Shown: piece by piece, positions 25,901 through 38,945 of the stretch
How positions within the stretch are numbered: position 1 is the stretch's first letter
Layout of the letters: every line of letters begins with the position of its first letter
Assembly: GCF_047495875.1 (NCBI RefSeq)
Contig: NC_092461.1
Span: 96,540,431-96,604,430, forward strand
DNA length: 64,000 nt
Direction: 5' to 3'
Source: Pithys albifrons albifrons
Lineage: Eukaryota; Chordata; Aves; Passeriformes; Thamnophilidae
Notes under the pieces: model-generated
Told to the model about the DNA's origin: nothing
Seen by the model: only the letters and a program-made list of their open reading frames with translations
The model's database searches: none
Position numbers and translations under genes: made by a program

Positions 25901-28552
25901 TGATTCAGCCTCAAGTCTGATAAGGTAATACTTCAGACTCTGTAAACATAATATGTGATAAAGACATTAAGGTAAATAGTAATACAACATGAATTTTCAC
26001 ATACATATGATGCACAGGAATAAGATGGTAGTGGTTTTTGTCTCATAGGTAGACAGAATTGAGAATGATGCTGTCTAACCTCCAAACACATCGAGGAACA
26101 GCCAGAAGAGATATGTGAAATATTTTCCAGTACTTCAGTTCACAGAAAACTTAAAAAAATTACACCTTGATTTCAAGTAGGTTCTTCAGGATTGCTTCTT
26201 GCTTCACACTGAAAAAGTGCCAAGACAGTCTATGAGGCAGGAAGGGCTCAGAGCTTTCAAATGCTTCCTCTGGTCATTTCTGGAAAGTATGCAGTGCTGA
26301 TCTCAACATGCTCTGGGTGATGCCTCCTTTTTGAAGTGATTTCTATGCAGAATAAAATTATCTTTGTGTGTACTCAATTACCCTAAGAAATTAGACACTA
26401 AAATATTAATATATTTAAAGACCTTTTCTATCTATATTACTAGATGTTATCTGCTACATTGCATCTAGCTAATTGTAGCAAACTATTGGGTGAAGGGTAT
26501 TAGTTTATTTTTCTATAATGCTTAAGCTTTAAGAAAAATATAAGACAACACTGTCCAAGTTCGATGTGTGCTGTCTGAAATACCAAAAAAAGTTCAAAAT
26601 TTACATTGTGATAAAAGAACTTTATTTACTGACTTTGTAGACAGTGGCCACATATTTCTTCATAAAGCCCAGGTGGATTAGGAAATGAAACTGAATCTTA
26701 TTTTCTCCTATGGTGATTCATGTGTATAGAAATGGTAAGACATAACAGGATGTTTAAAATTTAGGAATATATAAATAACTTAGCAGTGCTACTTTAACCC
26801 TACATGAGAAAACTTCTAGTTTTAGTAATTACATTAATTGTGACTGAAAAAGAAAAAAAACTTGGAGCTTTTTCTCATTTGTTTCTGACACAATTTGAAT
26901 TGAAGAATTGTTGTAGGCATTCCCTTACCACAGACTAGTAACCTAAAGATTATTTTATATAATTTTTTTACATCCTGTTGATTTTTTTTTTCATTCTCCC
27001 ACAGGGAATAATTTAGAAGAGGAAGGTGGAGAAAACCAACAGTTATAAGAGCAAAGAAATTTCTAAAAAGTGGAAAGGGACCATTGAACCTAGAATTAGT
27101 TCTCTTGAACAAAAAAAAAAAAAAAAAGAAAAAAAAGGAAAGAAATATATCTTTGATATTGCTATTCATACTACAGTAATTGTAGCTTCATTTAATGTTA
27201 TCTACTTGAAAAAAAGAGCTTTAACACAATTTTAATAGCATTTGTTCTGTTCTTTTAAAGCAACCCTTATATTCATTCAAACAATAACTCCATATGATAA
27301 GTTTTTACAAACTTTATTTTCCATAAAATCAATACCAAATACAAAGAACAATGTGTTTACCCCAGAAGTGAAAAGCTAACATTTAAACAAATGTTGTCTG
27401 AAGGCTGACGTGTTGAAATTAGAGCAGTTTGTATTAAATGTTTATTTTTTTTTAAAAAATCAAAGCTTCAGGATGTGGAGTTGATTCAGGTTTTGGTTTT
27501 ATATTTTCTATTAATTTATTAAAATTATATGTAAGTTAGGCTTCCTGTAAATTGAGTGCAAATAGCTTTCCATTGAACTAATTTCTATTTCTGTTCAATG
27601 AATATAAAGATATTTTCTGGTAATAATCATTTTGGTATCATTTGCAAGCCATTAGATGTAATATGATGGGGTAAAATATGTACTTATCTCACGTTTTAAT
27701 GAAACAATGTAGAATAGATTTTGTTAGCTAGTGGTTATTGCCTATTGAAAAACTTAGGTAGAGTACTGATAAAATTTCATAGAAACACGAACAATTGTCC
27801 TATTGCACTGTAAAAGTGTACTAGCTAATGTTTTGGGGTTTTTTCCTAAATTTTGCCCAATTCTACTACATAGTTTGATAAATGTTCTGTATTTGACAAA
27901 ATCCTACATTTAATTCCACATCACAGGTTCAGTCCTAATTGAAAACAGTGTTAAATATTAGGAAAAAAAAGACAGAGGAAAGAGCACTTTTCTGATATCA
28001 GTTTGACACTGCCATTGTAGACTTTTTGCCTGCAGATGTATAACAACTATAGCAATACAGACAATCCTTTAATGTCTCTTCACGAAAGTGAAAGTTCTGC
28101 ATACAGGTTTTTTTAACTTGATCTCTAGTGAATTATTATATCCTGAAGTGTAGAAGTTGAGCTTATAGCAATACTTTTGAAAAGTTCATAAATTAGCTGT
28201 CAGTCTCAGTCAGAAAAGACACTATATCAAAGACAAATGTCCTTTCAAGATTAAAATAATCCTGTAATTATGAGATTGAAATTCTGACCCTTGTTTTATG
28301 ATTCACATATCTGTCTTTAAAATCTCCAGTTATCAAATATTGCACCACTGTCTCATGTTTTTTAAATTCTTCTAATTTTCATTCCTTATTCTATGCAGCT
28401 AAGAAGTGTTTTCAGAAACCAGATATAAACCTTTTCAAAACTAACCCTTGTAATGTATCATATAGAACATAAATCCTGAATTGACTTGTGAAATATAGGC
28501 TTTCTTCCATTTTCTACAATTTTGACACTTCTTATTCCTTTACCATATTTAG
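22905..28552 (+). other. CDH10 introns D-E and E-F, interrupted by exon E at 25671-25924
   Basis: Both introns (2.8 and 2.6 kb) are AT-rich with no transposon I can recognise. A pure A tract lies near 27110-27136. I see nothing else in them. Confidence 0.75.
25671..25924 (+). CDS. CDH10: CDH10 exon E: EC3 end and EC4 start
   Basis: This 254-bp exon lies between TTTTTAG and AAG|GTAATA, phase 0 to phase 2. It starts [20 protein letters not shown], continues through [20 protein letters not shown], crosses the EC3-EC4 linker DVDEPP, and ends in the EC4 sequence [20 protein letters not shown] plus [15 protein letters not shown] replaces the usual DxNDNxP here, as is normal for this linker in type II cadherins. 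Confidence 0.95.
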
Positions 28553-28689
28553 GTTTTCTCTGGATCGACACACTGACCTTGACAGAATATTTAACATTCA
28601 TTCTGGAAACGGGTCCATCTACACTTCTAAGCCACTTGACCGTGAAATATCACAGTGGCACAATCTTAGCGTTATAGCCTCTGAGATCA
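28553..28689 (+). CDS. CDH10: CDH10 exon F: EC4
   Basis: This 137-bp exon lies between ATTTAG and A|GTAAGC, phase 2 to phase 1. It encodes [20 protein letters not shown], then [20 protein letters not shown] and IASEI. Two N-glycosylation sequons (NGS, NLS) and the PLDRE calcium motif are visible. Confidence 0.94.
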
Positions 28690-29032
28690 GTAAGCCAATT
28701 TGGTTTTTTCTTTTTCCTTTCAGTTTTTCTTAGCCTGTAAAGTTACACCTATAATATCATTAGGAAAAAAACCCCTCCCTTCCTTACCACCTGCCCCTTT
28801 CTACTCGATGTTCTGGCAAAGTGAATTGTAGGGAACTAACAACAGCTGTCTCCTTACTGCTTTTTTTCTCACCTGTTTCCATTACTGACCTTTACTGTCC
28901 AAGTTGTTTCTGAAATGTTATTCAATTAAATAATAACACTCGAGTAATTCTGCTTTCTTCCTTTAGGATGGCAACTTTATTTTGCTGTTAAAATACTGAG
29001 TTATGGATGGTAATCTACAACTTTATTGTTTT

Positions 29033-29726
29033 ATTCATTTCTTTAGAAATACTTTCGTTATCTCTTCCTACAGAATCTACATTTACAGCTCTTGGAATCA
29101 ATTTATCTTACAAGTTCCCTTCAATTTGATCCTAAATTGTGGTATTTCTTGAGCTATTTAAATATCTTTCTGTAGATATTTTCATATTAAGAGCACAAAG
29201 AGAAAAGGAGAGATCTTCCTAAGCCTGCTACATTATTGAGATTAGCTCTAATCTATGGACAAAAACTTTTCAAAGGGATAAAAGTCTGACCTTTGAAATC
29301 AACTACTAAGAATCGCTTGTTTTCAAAGTCACTTATCTTTTAGGGTTAATTCTGTATCAGTCAAAAATAAAGAAAAAAATTCATTTCTTTAGAAATACTT
29401 TCATTATCTCTTCCTACAGAATCTACATTTACAGCTCTTGGAATCAATATATCTTACAAGTTCCCTTCAATTTGATCCCAAATTGTGGTATTTCTTGAGC
29501 TATTTAAATATCTTTCTGTAGATATTTTCATATTAAGAGCACAAAGAGAAAAGGAGAGATCTTCCTAAGCCTGCTACATTATTGAGATTAGCTCTAATCT
29601 ATGGACAAAAACTTTTCAAAGGGATAAAAGTCTGACCTTTGAAATCAACTACTGAGAATCACTTGTTTTCAAAGTCACTTATCATTTAGGGTTAATTCTG
29701 TATCAGTCTAAAATAAAAGAAAAAAA
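29033..29726. repeat. Tandem duplication, two copies of about 346 bp
   Basis: Copy 1 (29033-29378) and copy 2 (29379-29726) begin ATTCATTTCTTTAGAAATAC and match along their length with about seven to ten substitutions and small indels. They are abutting and in the same orientation. No transposon features are visible, so this is a local duplication within the intron. Confidence 0.95.
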
Positions 29727-30298
29727 GGAGAAAAAAGTACTGATCAGCAGCGAAACCTGCAGTGTCTGGCCAGCAGTGGTTGTCAAGAGCTACACTACAG
29801 AGAACTAAATGCAACATTGGGTCTTGCTAATTAAACACACTGAAAAAAAAAATCCCCCAAAAAACACACACACAAAAAACCCAAGACCAAAACAAAACCC
29901 CTACACATAAAAATCAACCAACCAAAACCCCCTGTACTTCTGGTTTTTTGGATTTTTTTAACCCATTTGTTTCTCTTGTGATGCTCTGTCCTGAGCTTGC
30001 AATCCTTCAGAGTGCTGTCCGATGTTGAATCAATGCTTTTCAGGTTTATATGATGAAAACCTTTGCATTCTGGTATGATTATATCTTAATGCTCAACTTA
30101 TTTCCTTGTTAGCAAACTTAAGTAAATGTCATTCTGGACATACTTGGAGTAGCTAACATTCTCCAAAGATGTGTGTCAGTTTTGGAGAAATAAATGAAGG
30201 CCGAGATTTAGGTCTTAAAATCTTTGAAAATTTTTACCTGTGAATCATGACACAATGGAAAAGCGGTGTTAAGGTTAGTAATTATTTGAAAAGTTAGT

Positions 30299-30426
30299 TG
30301 TCTCGGTTTGAGGGGAAAAAACCAAAATGTTTTACCCACAAGCAGGGGAGGGGCCTCCTCCACGATAATCACACCACTCTTTATCAAATTTAAGAAAAGG
30401 AATTTTAATACAAGAAGGATAACTGA

Positions 30427-30465
<39 letters not shown>

Positions 30466-31019
30466 GTAAACAGACTAGTGCAACCCACTTCCCCAACACC
30501 ACAAGAGAAAGAAAAAAAAAAAACAAAACAACAACAAAACCCAGCAGGTTTTCCTCCGCGAGAAAAAGGTTATACTTAAGTGTCCTTGTCACAGCCCGGC
30601 TGGCTGCAGAGTGAGTTTCAGTCCCTCTCCAGCGAGACAGACGAGCAGTGGGCTTTCAGATGGACTCAGTCTCTTCCCCCTGTGTTCCCCGTCCAAGAAG
30701 CAGAAAGGTACGAGCAACCAGCAGCAAATCCAAGGCAGGCAGCAGCAGCAGCGCGGCACGAAAAGTAGTCCGAGGTAGGCAGCACCAAGACAGCCAGGAA
30801 AACCCCAGCAGTAACCAGCAGGGCAGCCTGCCTCCTTCGAGCCCCCACTCCCCCGTTCCGCCGAGCCAAGACTGGGGAGAATATCCAAAAAAAAAACCAA
30901 AAGAGACAAACCTGCCCCCACCCCAGCGATCAACAGTTAACTGCTTCTTTTGTTAACCGCTGGCCTGGGCAGTTAAGTGGCAGGGGAGAGAATTTACATA
31001 ATAATCCCAAACTACAACA
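30299..31019 (-). mobile_element. Solo LTR of an avian endogenous retrovirus
   Basis: This 721-bp element starts TGTCTCGGTTTGAGGG and ends CCCAAACTACAACA on the + strand. It has a perfect TTAGT duplication (30294-30298 and 31020-31024). TG...CA ends and GC-rich middle sequence are as in passerine-type LTRs. The - strand appears to be the sense, since it opens TGTTGTAGTTTGGG. It contains a (TATC)n run. Short open frames inside (30580-30956) are not genes. Confidence 0.82.
30427..30464. repeat. (TATC)n microsatellite inside the 30.3 kb LTR
   Basis: About nine TATC units in the 3' part of the LTR (low-coordinate side). Confidence 0.95.
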
Positions 31020-32081
31020 TTAGTACAAACATGGAAAAGGCTGTGAAAACCTGTGTCCTAAACCTGGCATTTTAAACAATTCAGAATGTCAAAAAGATCT
31101 GCATCATACTCTTTAGCAAAGGCGTTAACTGGTAACAAGTGAATGAAATTCCAGCTGCTCCTAAACAAACATTTACTACTTTATTTGAAGCAGAATAAAA
31201 GAGGGGGAAATCAGTCTTTTCGAATTACCTTTCACTGTTACTTATTCCATTCCCTTAATGTTGGAAAATCATATAGTGTTTAGCTACCATCCAGCAGAAT
31301 TCCAAGAAACAGATATTATTCCTTTCACCCAGGCCTTTTTTCATGCTCTTGATATGGCAGGAAGATCAGCAAATGGGAACAGGAACACTTGTATTCTTGA
31401 GCTAACCTAGATAATACTACAGGTTTGACACTTAGCAAGGTGGTGGTTACTGTTCTTGTTTCTTAACCTAAGGTCTGAAAATCTACATTCATATTTTTTA
31501 AGGAAATTTAAATATAAAAACTCTTATACTAATTAATTCGTTGCCAGATGCTTTTGGGGGGTTACTTTCATTTGTTTTGTTAGAATTTCTTTAGGCACAA
31601 TAGAGGAAAGTCACACTTGAAAAATTTTCAAAATATGCATGCACGTCATCTACTAAATTTACTCTATCCCAGCAAAACTCAACATAATGCATAAAGTAAA
31701 TAATATATTTTGTCTGTAAAACAAACCACATAACAAATTATTTTAAGGTTAAAAATCAAAGCCTTACAAAACCTTGATCCCACCAAATAATCAAATATGT
31801 TATAGTAGTAATGGGAATACTTTGATATACTATATTTGAATACATTAGCATTTGGAGCCCCTATCTTCATGTAAATTCTTATTTGTTCACTAAACTATTG
31901 TAAAGAAATAATTTCCTTATTTTTCAGAAAACCTGATTCTTATTTGCTACCAGTTTGTATGCTAAATACTGAGCAGATTCAAACCCATTCTTGCATGAAT
32001 ATTGCTTATGAAATTTGGAAGAAAACAGAAAACTCTTAGTAAGAAAATAATCTTATTTTTTCTTTTCTCTTTTGCTGTCAG

Positions 32082-32203
32082 ACAACCCCAAAGATACTAC
32101 TCGTGTTCCAGTCTATGTAAGAATTTTGGATGTTAATGACAATGCCCCACAGTTTGCTGTGTTCTATGATACTTTTGTCTGTGAAAATGCAAGAGCTGGA
32201 CAG
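32082..32203 (+). CDS. CDH10: CDH10 exon G: EC4-EC5 linker and EC5 start
   Basis: This 122-bp exon lies between GTCAG and CAG|GTATGA, phase 1 to phase 0. It encodes NNPKDTTRVPVYVRILDVND, then NAPQFAVFYDTFVCENARAG and Q. DVNDNAP is the EC4-EC5 linker, and FVCENA carries one of the conserved membrane-proximal EC5 cysteines. Confidence 0.94.
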
Positions 32204-34137
32204 GTATGATATTGGTAAAAACTTCCCACTATTTAATTTTGCTACAGAACACAACTGTAGATCATTTTTGCCTGTTGATTTGGAGAAATCATATCCGAAA
32301 TAGCTTCTGAAATGTTAAATTGAAAAAAAGTAGTTTTGTAGGTGAGGTTTAGATGAAATCTCAATGTATTACCAACAGCATCAGTTTGTTAATTACAACT
32401 TTTTTTTACCTAACCCTGTACTACTGTTAAATTCTGATCAGATATGTCAGGATGGCCATAATTTGATTTGCCATTAAAACACTACATGCAATTGCTAAAA
32501 AGTTCATCAATATTTTCAATAACTGTCAAATAGCAGAATTTGGATATATTTCAATCCATGCTGATGGGGATTACAAACAATTACATCTGCCACATTTTTA
32601 TGGGTTTTTTTTTTTCATTGTTACATTTACCTTTCATTATTGCACTAAAAACTTCTGAAAAGAAAAAAACAAAACAAAGCATACTTTTTTGAACCTGTAG
32701 CATAACATTTTGTTTTGTCTTCTAGAGGCTACACAATGTGTACTTCAATTTAAGTGAAATGACTGTGCTGCTATATCTAATTCCTAATAAACAGCTGATT
32801 ATTAGAATTGTTAAAGAAATGTTTTCCTATTACATGTCCCAGAGCACAATCAGCCAATAATAAAATGGTATCAGTAGTACCTCAGTGCAACCCTTTCAGT
32901 AGCTTTGAATAGAATGTGGGAGAAGTGCCAGTTTGTCTTAACTGTTTGAGTCCTGCAGGTACAGCATTCAGGTTGTATTACAATTTTCAAATTTGTGTTG
33001 CCATTCTTCTTTCCAAAGTGATGTCAGTTGAAAATTAGAACAAAGTATTTAAGCCCCAAATTTATAATGCATACATCTACTGAGCAAGGGCATTTGCCTG
33101 GTGTGACAGTTGCAAGGGAATTCATGCTGTTAGATAGAGGGAAATCAATGGGTAAAAATGTAGAATTTTTGAGAGTTGTAGTGTCTTCTATAAAAGATGA
33201 AATAATATTTTAATAATTTTCAGTATGACATATGGAATAAGAATTGGAAAAGAACACTGAATTTTCCTCTTCCAGTTTCGCCAAAAAAACCTCCTGGATT
33301 AAAAAAAAAATTTGTCTAAAAGCATTAATCCGCAAATATTCCTCATCTGAGGTTTCAGAATTTGTTTTACGCAGGTTACTGATAGTAGAGGGTACAGGAA
33401 ATGTCAATAGAACAGTTATATTTCCATGTAAATGTATTTGAGAAACTTTTTTCTGTGCTATCTAGACCACTGAGGTCAGTATAACTTAAAAGTAAATATA
33501 AAAGGTTTTTCTACATTACATTGTTTTTCTGTTATATTCAGAGTAGGTTGTCAGTTTAAAAAGTTGAATAGCATTAATCATCTATTACTAATAAATGAGA
33601 AGTGAAATAAGTATACGCATCCACAAATGTTCATTTAAATTCTTATAGAGTTCAATAGTGTCTTTATCAGAAAAAAACCCTGCCAAATTTACTAAAATGG
33701 CCATAAATGCAAATATTTTTTAATAAATTCAAGTTGCAAATGATTGCTTAAAGAAAACAATTCCCAGAAAATGAAAAAATGCAATCCAGGATAACATGAA
33801 TAATCTATTTGAGTATAATTACATTCTTCTTGTTTACTGGTAGATCATAAATAAGACTTGCTCTTTTCTAATTCAGTCTGTCCTGAGAGACTGAATCTAA
33901 CCAATCCAAACTGAGTTGATTCCTCCTACATTTATGCTATTTTTCTTCCCTTTCAGGTCTTCCTAATTACTTTTGATCCATGATCAAATTTGTATCTTCC
34001 ATTAGGTCACTAAAACTAATTATGCTTCATTAGTGAAAAATTCGCATTCATTTAAATATTTCCTATCTACTAAAGACAAACATTGTAATGACTATTATCG
34101 TTTTCCATTTACTTAATTTTTACAGAAGTGTAAATAG

Positions 34138-34240
34138 AATATATACACACTTACATATATAGACACATACCACATGAAATACCTATGGATGTTTATTTAT
34201 ATAGATGTATACACACATACATATACATGCAAATATATAG
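34138..34240. repeat. TA/CA-rich simple sequence
   Basis: Imperfect runs of ATATACACAC and ACACATACATATAC. Confidence 0.8.
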
Positions 34241-35219
34241 CAAAAGAGAAATGTGACTTTTGTAGTCTGAATGACTCAAAGGGCCTGTGTTTGTTTTCCT
34301 GCTTGCCATTACTGCTGATATGTCAGATTGTACCATGACCTTACAAACAGTAGGAATATCCTATCTCAAAAAGCTCAAGCTACACACAAGCAGCACCTCT
34401 GGCAGAATGCTATTTTGGTGGTTGCTGTTCTTTTGACCCTCTGAAAATGAGGACAGCCTTGGTGTGATGGCATAAAGAGGACACAGGCATTCATGTGAGC
34501 TGTACAAGGCTGACTCAGTAGGAGTTCAGGGAAAGAAAGCAGCAAAATGCTCAGACTGCTGCAGCCCTGTAACCAAAGAAGTTCAGCTGTCCTCCACCCC
34601 CAGGTGAGAAGAGCCAGAAGCTGGGCATCTGGACAGATGGAATCCCACTGGTTTTGTCAGCTCCCAGCTGTCACACGTCTGGCAGATCAGCAGCCAGCCT
34701 CCAAAGATCCTATAGTGTGAAAGACAGGAAGCAATGTAGAAATCAGGAGTCAGTCCTGCTTCAGAGCAATTTTTGCACTTAAGCTGCATATGCTTTTTCT
34801 ATATATTCATTTTCCCTGTAGTAATGGTCAGAAGAGATATCCTTTGTTTGTCTTTTTAGAAGACCTGCCAAAATGAAAGAGGGCAGGAGTTAACCTTGGA
34901 CAGCATCAAGATGCCCACTCAGCCACTTCCTCCCTCCTCAACTGTACAGGGGTAAAAAATATGAAAAAGGAAATGGCTTGAGACAAAGACAGACTTAAAA
35001 ATTGCCATCACTGGCAAAAAAGTCAGTTAAAAATAGGATAGAATGATGAGAAACCAATTCAAAAGAAAAAAAACCATTTTCCCTTCATCCCCCCTTCTTC
35101 CCAGGTTCACTTTCACCCCTTCACTACTGACTGCTCTGCCTCTCCTCTTCTCTGACACTCCTTCCTTCTCATACTTTTCCCTGTTCCAATGTCAATATTC
35201 CCCATTGATGTCAGTCTTT

Positions 35220-35490
35220 CAGGATAAATCTCCTGCAACATGGGATCCCCTCCAGGAAACCCCTGCCCCACCGGGCCATCCCAGCTGGGGTCTCTCCTCC
35301 CACTCTGCCCTCAGTGCTCTCAGGGCTGTCTCTGCCCCGGTTGCCCTCACTCAGCCCCGGCTACCAGGCAGTGTTTTGCCCTGCCTTGCCCAGTCTTTCC
35401 CCAGGGCTCTCGCCCACCGGTCCGTGGCTGAGGGGCCCAGCCGTGCCCTGCTCTCAGGCTGCTGGAGCCAGTGGGACTGGCCCCATTTGA
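35220..35490. other. GC-rich island of unknown nature in an AT-rich intron
   Basis: About 270 bp of C-rich (+) sequence with clear edges in composition. A frame of 172 codons crosses it (35043-35561) but has low-complexity Ser/Pro/Leu content and no known motif. It may be part of an unrecognised transposon. No LTR ends found. Confidence 0.5.
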
Positions 35491-38400
35491 GGGCACCTGC
35501 CACAACTATTTTGTTATGTTTAAATGGGAAAATGCTTAGGTTTTCTTTAACTTCTCTTTGATAATTCACCACCTTCTGCACTGGTCATTGTTATTCCCCA
35601 TGTGTGTCTGGGGGGTTATATGCCTAAAATATACCAAACCACACAGGCATGTATATATGTACAGACCTGCACCAAAGAGGGTGCATAATGGTAATCCAGT
35701 CCTTTCTGTTCCTTTCCTGCAGCTTTCAAAACCATGAAAGTAAGGAGGAAGGATATATTTCCATCTCTTTGTGTCTCCCAACATGCTTGTTACAATCTTA
35801 CTGTTATTAGCCCTCACTTTACTTAATCTATATGTGTGCTCTCTTCTTCTCACATGTCCCAATGTTATATAAAGAGGTGTAGCTCATAATGGATTCTCTT
35901 TTAAAGACATTTTCAAATATGAATGATTTATTCTTTTTTCCTATAACTTATTTCAGTATAGATTGCATAAACACACTAGGTCTCTTGAACTAATTCTTTT
36001 TATGTTGCTCTTCTTATCAACTCTTCTTATCACCTTCTTATCAACTCATTAGACCCATGTAAGAATCTTTATCAGGGATGTTTGATTTTTTTTCATGATA
36101 GCCTTGCTTAAACATGGCTTTTGGTATCCTTATATTTCCAACAATTTCCTTGTTAGATTCACCAAGTGTTTTTTCTAAAAATATCTAAAATTTATATTTA
36201 TTGAAAATAAATTCCATGTGGTTTCATTTTCTAGCATTCCATTTTCATGTTTTTATAGAACTTTCTTGTATCCTTCAATCTTGAAGCCTTATTTACTCTT
36301 TGTTTATTGCTTCTCCCTCTTTTCTTTTGACACACTACAATTTGTGATCCATTTACTTGATTTTTTTTTCCCTCTTTCTTTTCCAGGTCCCCTGATTATT
36401 CTTACTATAGGTTCTTCAGTATATTTCCATTGATCTGATACCTTCCAGGGGTTTTTCTAGCATCAGAATTTTCCTTTTGCCTTACTTTTTTCACAAATTT
36501 CTCAAAATTTTACTTTTTTTTTTTTTACTATGGCAAAAGAAAGTTTTTGAACTGCATATCGACACAGGGGTTTCTAAGGAATTCTGCTTTTTTTTATGAT
36601 TGTGTGTGTCCTAATAGCACATTATCTGTTCTGCTCATTGCACTGATTTTAAAAGCAAATATATAGTGTATTTTAGAAAAAAAAATACATAGCCATTCGA
36701 TAGAACTAATGCTCAAAGATGACCTGCCAAGCAGAAAGATGAATTTTATCGGAATAAGCAGACTATACAGCAAACTTTTTACCACTGTGTAATCAGTCTT
36801 TTAGTGGCTAACAACCTTCAGGACTACTTAATTTCCTGACAGTTATCATATAAAGTAACATCCTTGGCTTCCCTGTGGTTACTGCTTTGCAGCATTACTA
36901 GCAAGCAGCGACAACCTACAGTGGGTGAAATAGGGATTTCCTATGACTGACAGACCTAAGTGATAAAAACACTGTTTGAAGCCACATGTAAACCAGGATA
37001 TATGAAATTAATAAAATAACCAACATTATCAGGAAATAGTTAACAAACTGTGCAACATAATGCTTTCCATTCCACATGCTCTTTTTGAACTATGGACACG
37101 GACACTCAATAAATCAGTTGATTTTCATCAGCCTAACATGTATTCATGGTCTCTAGTTGTGGAGTAAAGTAGACTAGTGTTTTCTTGACTTCATTTTGTT
37201 AATATGTCTGAAGATGTATATGCTAATTACTCACTGGATAATGAAAATATTCATTCTTTAAAAATAAATAATATTGCTATGCTGGTATTATCTGTTTTGT
37301 TCTTTTAGTAAGTTATTGGAGGATTATGTAAGAAAACAGATTTAGAGAAAGACAAAACTCCAGCCAAGAAAGCAAGGAAGCTGCTGTATTAAAAGAAATC
37401 TGATCCTTGCCCCATGAAGAAATTTACTGCTGTTTTCTGGATGGACAGTAGAGAAGTTGGGAGTTAATCATGCATTTCTTAAAGCAAAAAAGAGTACATT
37501 GCAGTTGTTGATGTTAGAGATGATCAGACCTGACAAAAGATGTGATATGAAGAGAAATGGCTGTATTTGGAAGAACTGGAAGAGGGAAAACAAACAGGGT
37601 TTAACAAGTATGCCACTGGGAATGAGTAGTGTTGAAAATTAGATATGATTCCATGGTCGAAAAAACAGTGCAATTTAAAATGATGGATAAGAAGTGAAGA
37701 ATAAAAATGATCTAGACTAAATATTAATCTACTTCTGGAAGTTAAACTTAAGAACATAACTGAACATTCAAGCATGTGTGCACAAAAGTCCAGCCATAAA
37801 ATCAGATTTATTGCTGTGTTTTAAAAAGACTCCGAGTCTGAAATGAAGCAATAATTATGCCAAAAAATGTATTTTGCCTGGGAAATGATATTTTGCCACA
37901 CTAAGATATAGAAACTTCAGTTAAAAAAGCCACATACTCACTTAACAAACAGATAAACAAATGCTGATAAAGCACTCGCCATTACTTTCCAAAAAAAATC
38001 CCAAATTATTTGTAGGCAAAAGGCACTGAATGCAAGTATTGAACTGACATGGTGCAACTTACCATGAGAATTGTGACATCAGATTCTTATCCCACTCTGA
38101 GGTGGAGCATCTCTAGGATGTGCTACATTTTTTAAAAGTTGAAAGACATACATATAACATACCTGGCATTTTTCATCTCAGGAATCATGTTGTTGTGTTT
38201 TGCAATACTAATAAGTAGAAAAATCATGTTTAGAAAACTTTTTTTTTAATTTTTAAATTTAATTTGAAACTTTAAACTTTTCCCTTTCAGAAATATTTGT
38301 TTGATAAAATACCGCTTTTATCACAAAAATAGAAAACTTGCTGTGAATTATTGTCTTATGATTTGAATTTAAAATTATTAATCAGAGATGAAAAATAAAA

Positions 38401-38681
38401 ACTACCTAGGCTACAGCTAAAACTATTTTTAGTAAGTTTTGTCCATTATGTAGTTACAAAAATATAAGTGTATGTGTACTACCACATGAAAGATACCATG
38501 TTCTTGTACGAAAAACTGATATAGTGCACTTGTTTAACATTTGCTCAGTTAATACATTAAGTCAATATGTTTAAATATTGTTATATTAACTCCTTTTGTA
38601 TTCTTTGATCAGTTGCTGCATAAAAAACCTAGATATATATTTTTTGTTGTTGTTTGTTTGATTGCTTTTTTTTCCCTGCAG

Positions 38682-38790
38682 CTTATTCAAACCATAAGTG
38701 CAGTAGACAAAGATGACCCTCTTGGTGGACAAAAGTTTTTCTTCAGTTTAGCTGCTGTTAACCCTAACTTCACTGTTCAGGATAATGAAG
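38682..38790 (+). CDS. CDH10: CDH10 exon H: EC5
   Basis: This 109-bp exon lies between CTGCAG and AAG|GTAAAA, phase 0 to phase 1. It encodes [20 protein letters not shown] and then [16 protein letters not shown], with an NFT glycosylation sequon. The acceptor has a long T-rich tract upstream. A CR1 3' end begins 76 bp after the donor. Confidence 0.94.
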
Positions 38791-38866
38791 GTAAAATCCA
38801 TGCCTGTTCCAAGGAAGAAGTTTTATCTTTGCTTTCTTGCTACATTTCTGAAATGTATTTGCTTTT

Positions 38867-38945
38867 CATAGAATCACAGAATCATAGAATCAATTGGGTT
38901 GGAAAAGACCTCCAAGATCATCGAGTCCAACCCTTGGTCCAACTC
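38867..38945 (-). mobile_element. CR1 LINE 3' end, very short
   Basis: Only the last 80 or so bases remain: two AGAATCA-type tail repeats, then GGTTGGAAAAGACCTCCAAG, ATCATCGAGTCCAACC. This is the classic bird CR1 terminus. It sits 76 bp downstream of the exon H donor. Confidence 0.92.

Larger units (their letters stand above)
28690..32081 (+). other. CDH10 intron F-G (3.4 kb)
   Basis: This intron holds a 346-bp tandem duplication (29033-29726), an A/C-rich tract (29842-29932) and a solo LTR with a perfect 5-bp duplication (30299-31019). 31025-32081 shows nothing notable. Confidence 0.85.
32204..38681 (+). other. CDH10 intron G-H (6.5 kb)
   Basis: This is mostly AT-rich unique-looking sequence, with TA/CA-rich simple sequence at about 34138-34240 and a GC-rich block at about 35220-35490. 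No recognisable transposon otherwise. Confidence 0.75.

Noticed and set aside
30580..30956. Overlapping frames on both strands
   Set aside because: All lie within the 30.3 kb solo LTR and reflect GC-rich sequence.
35043..35561. A 172-codon frame on +
   Set aside because: Low-complexity Ser/Pro/Leu content from C-rich DNA, no known domain, no splice or promoter context.
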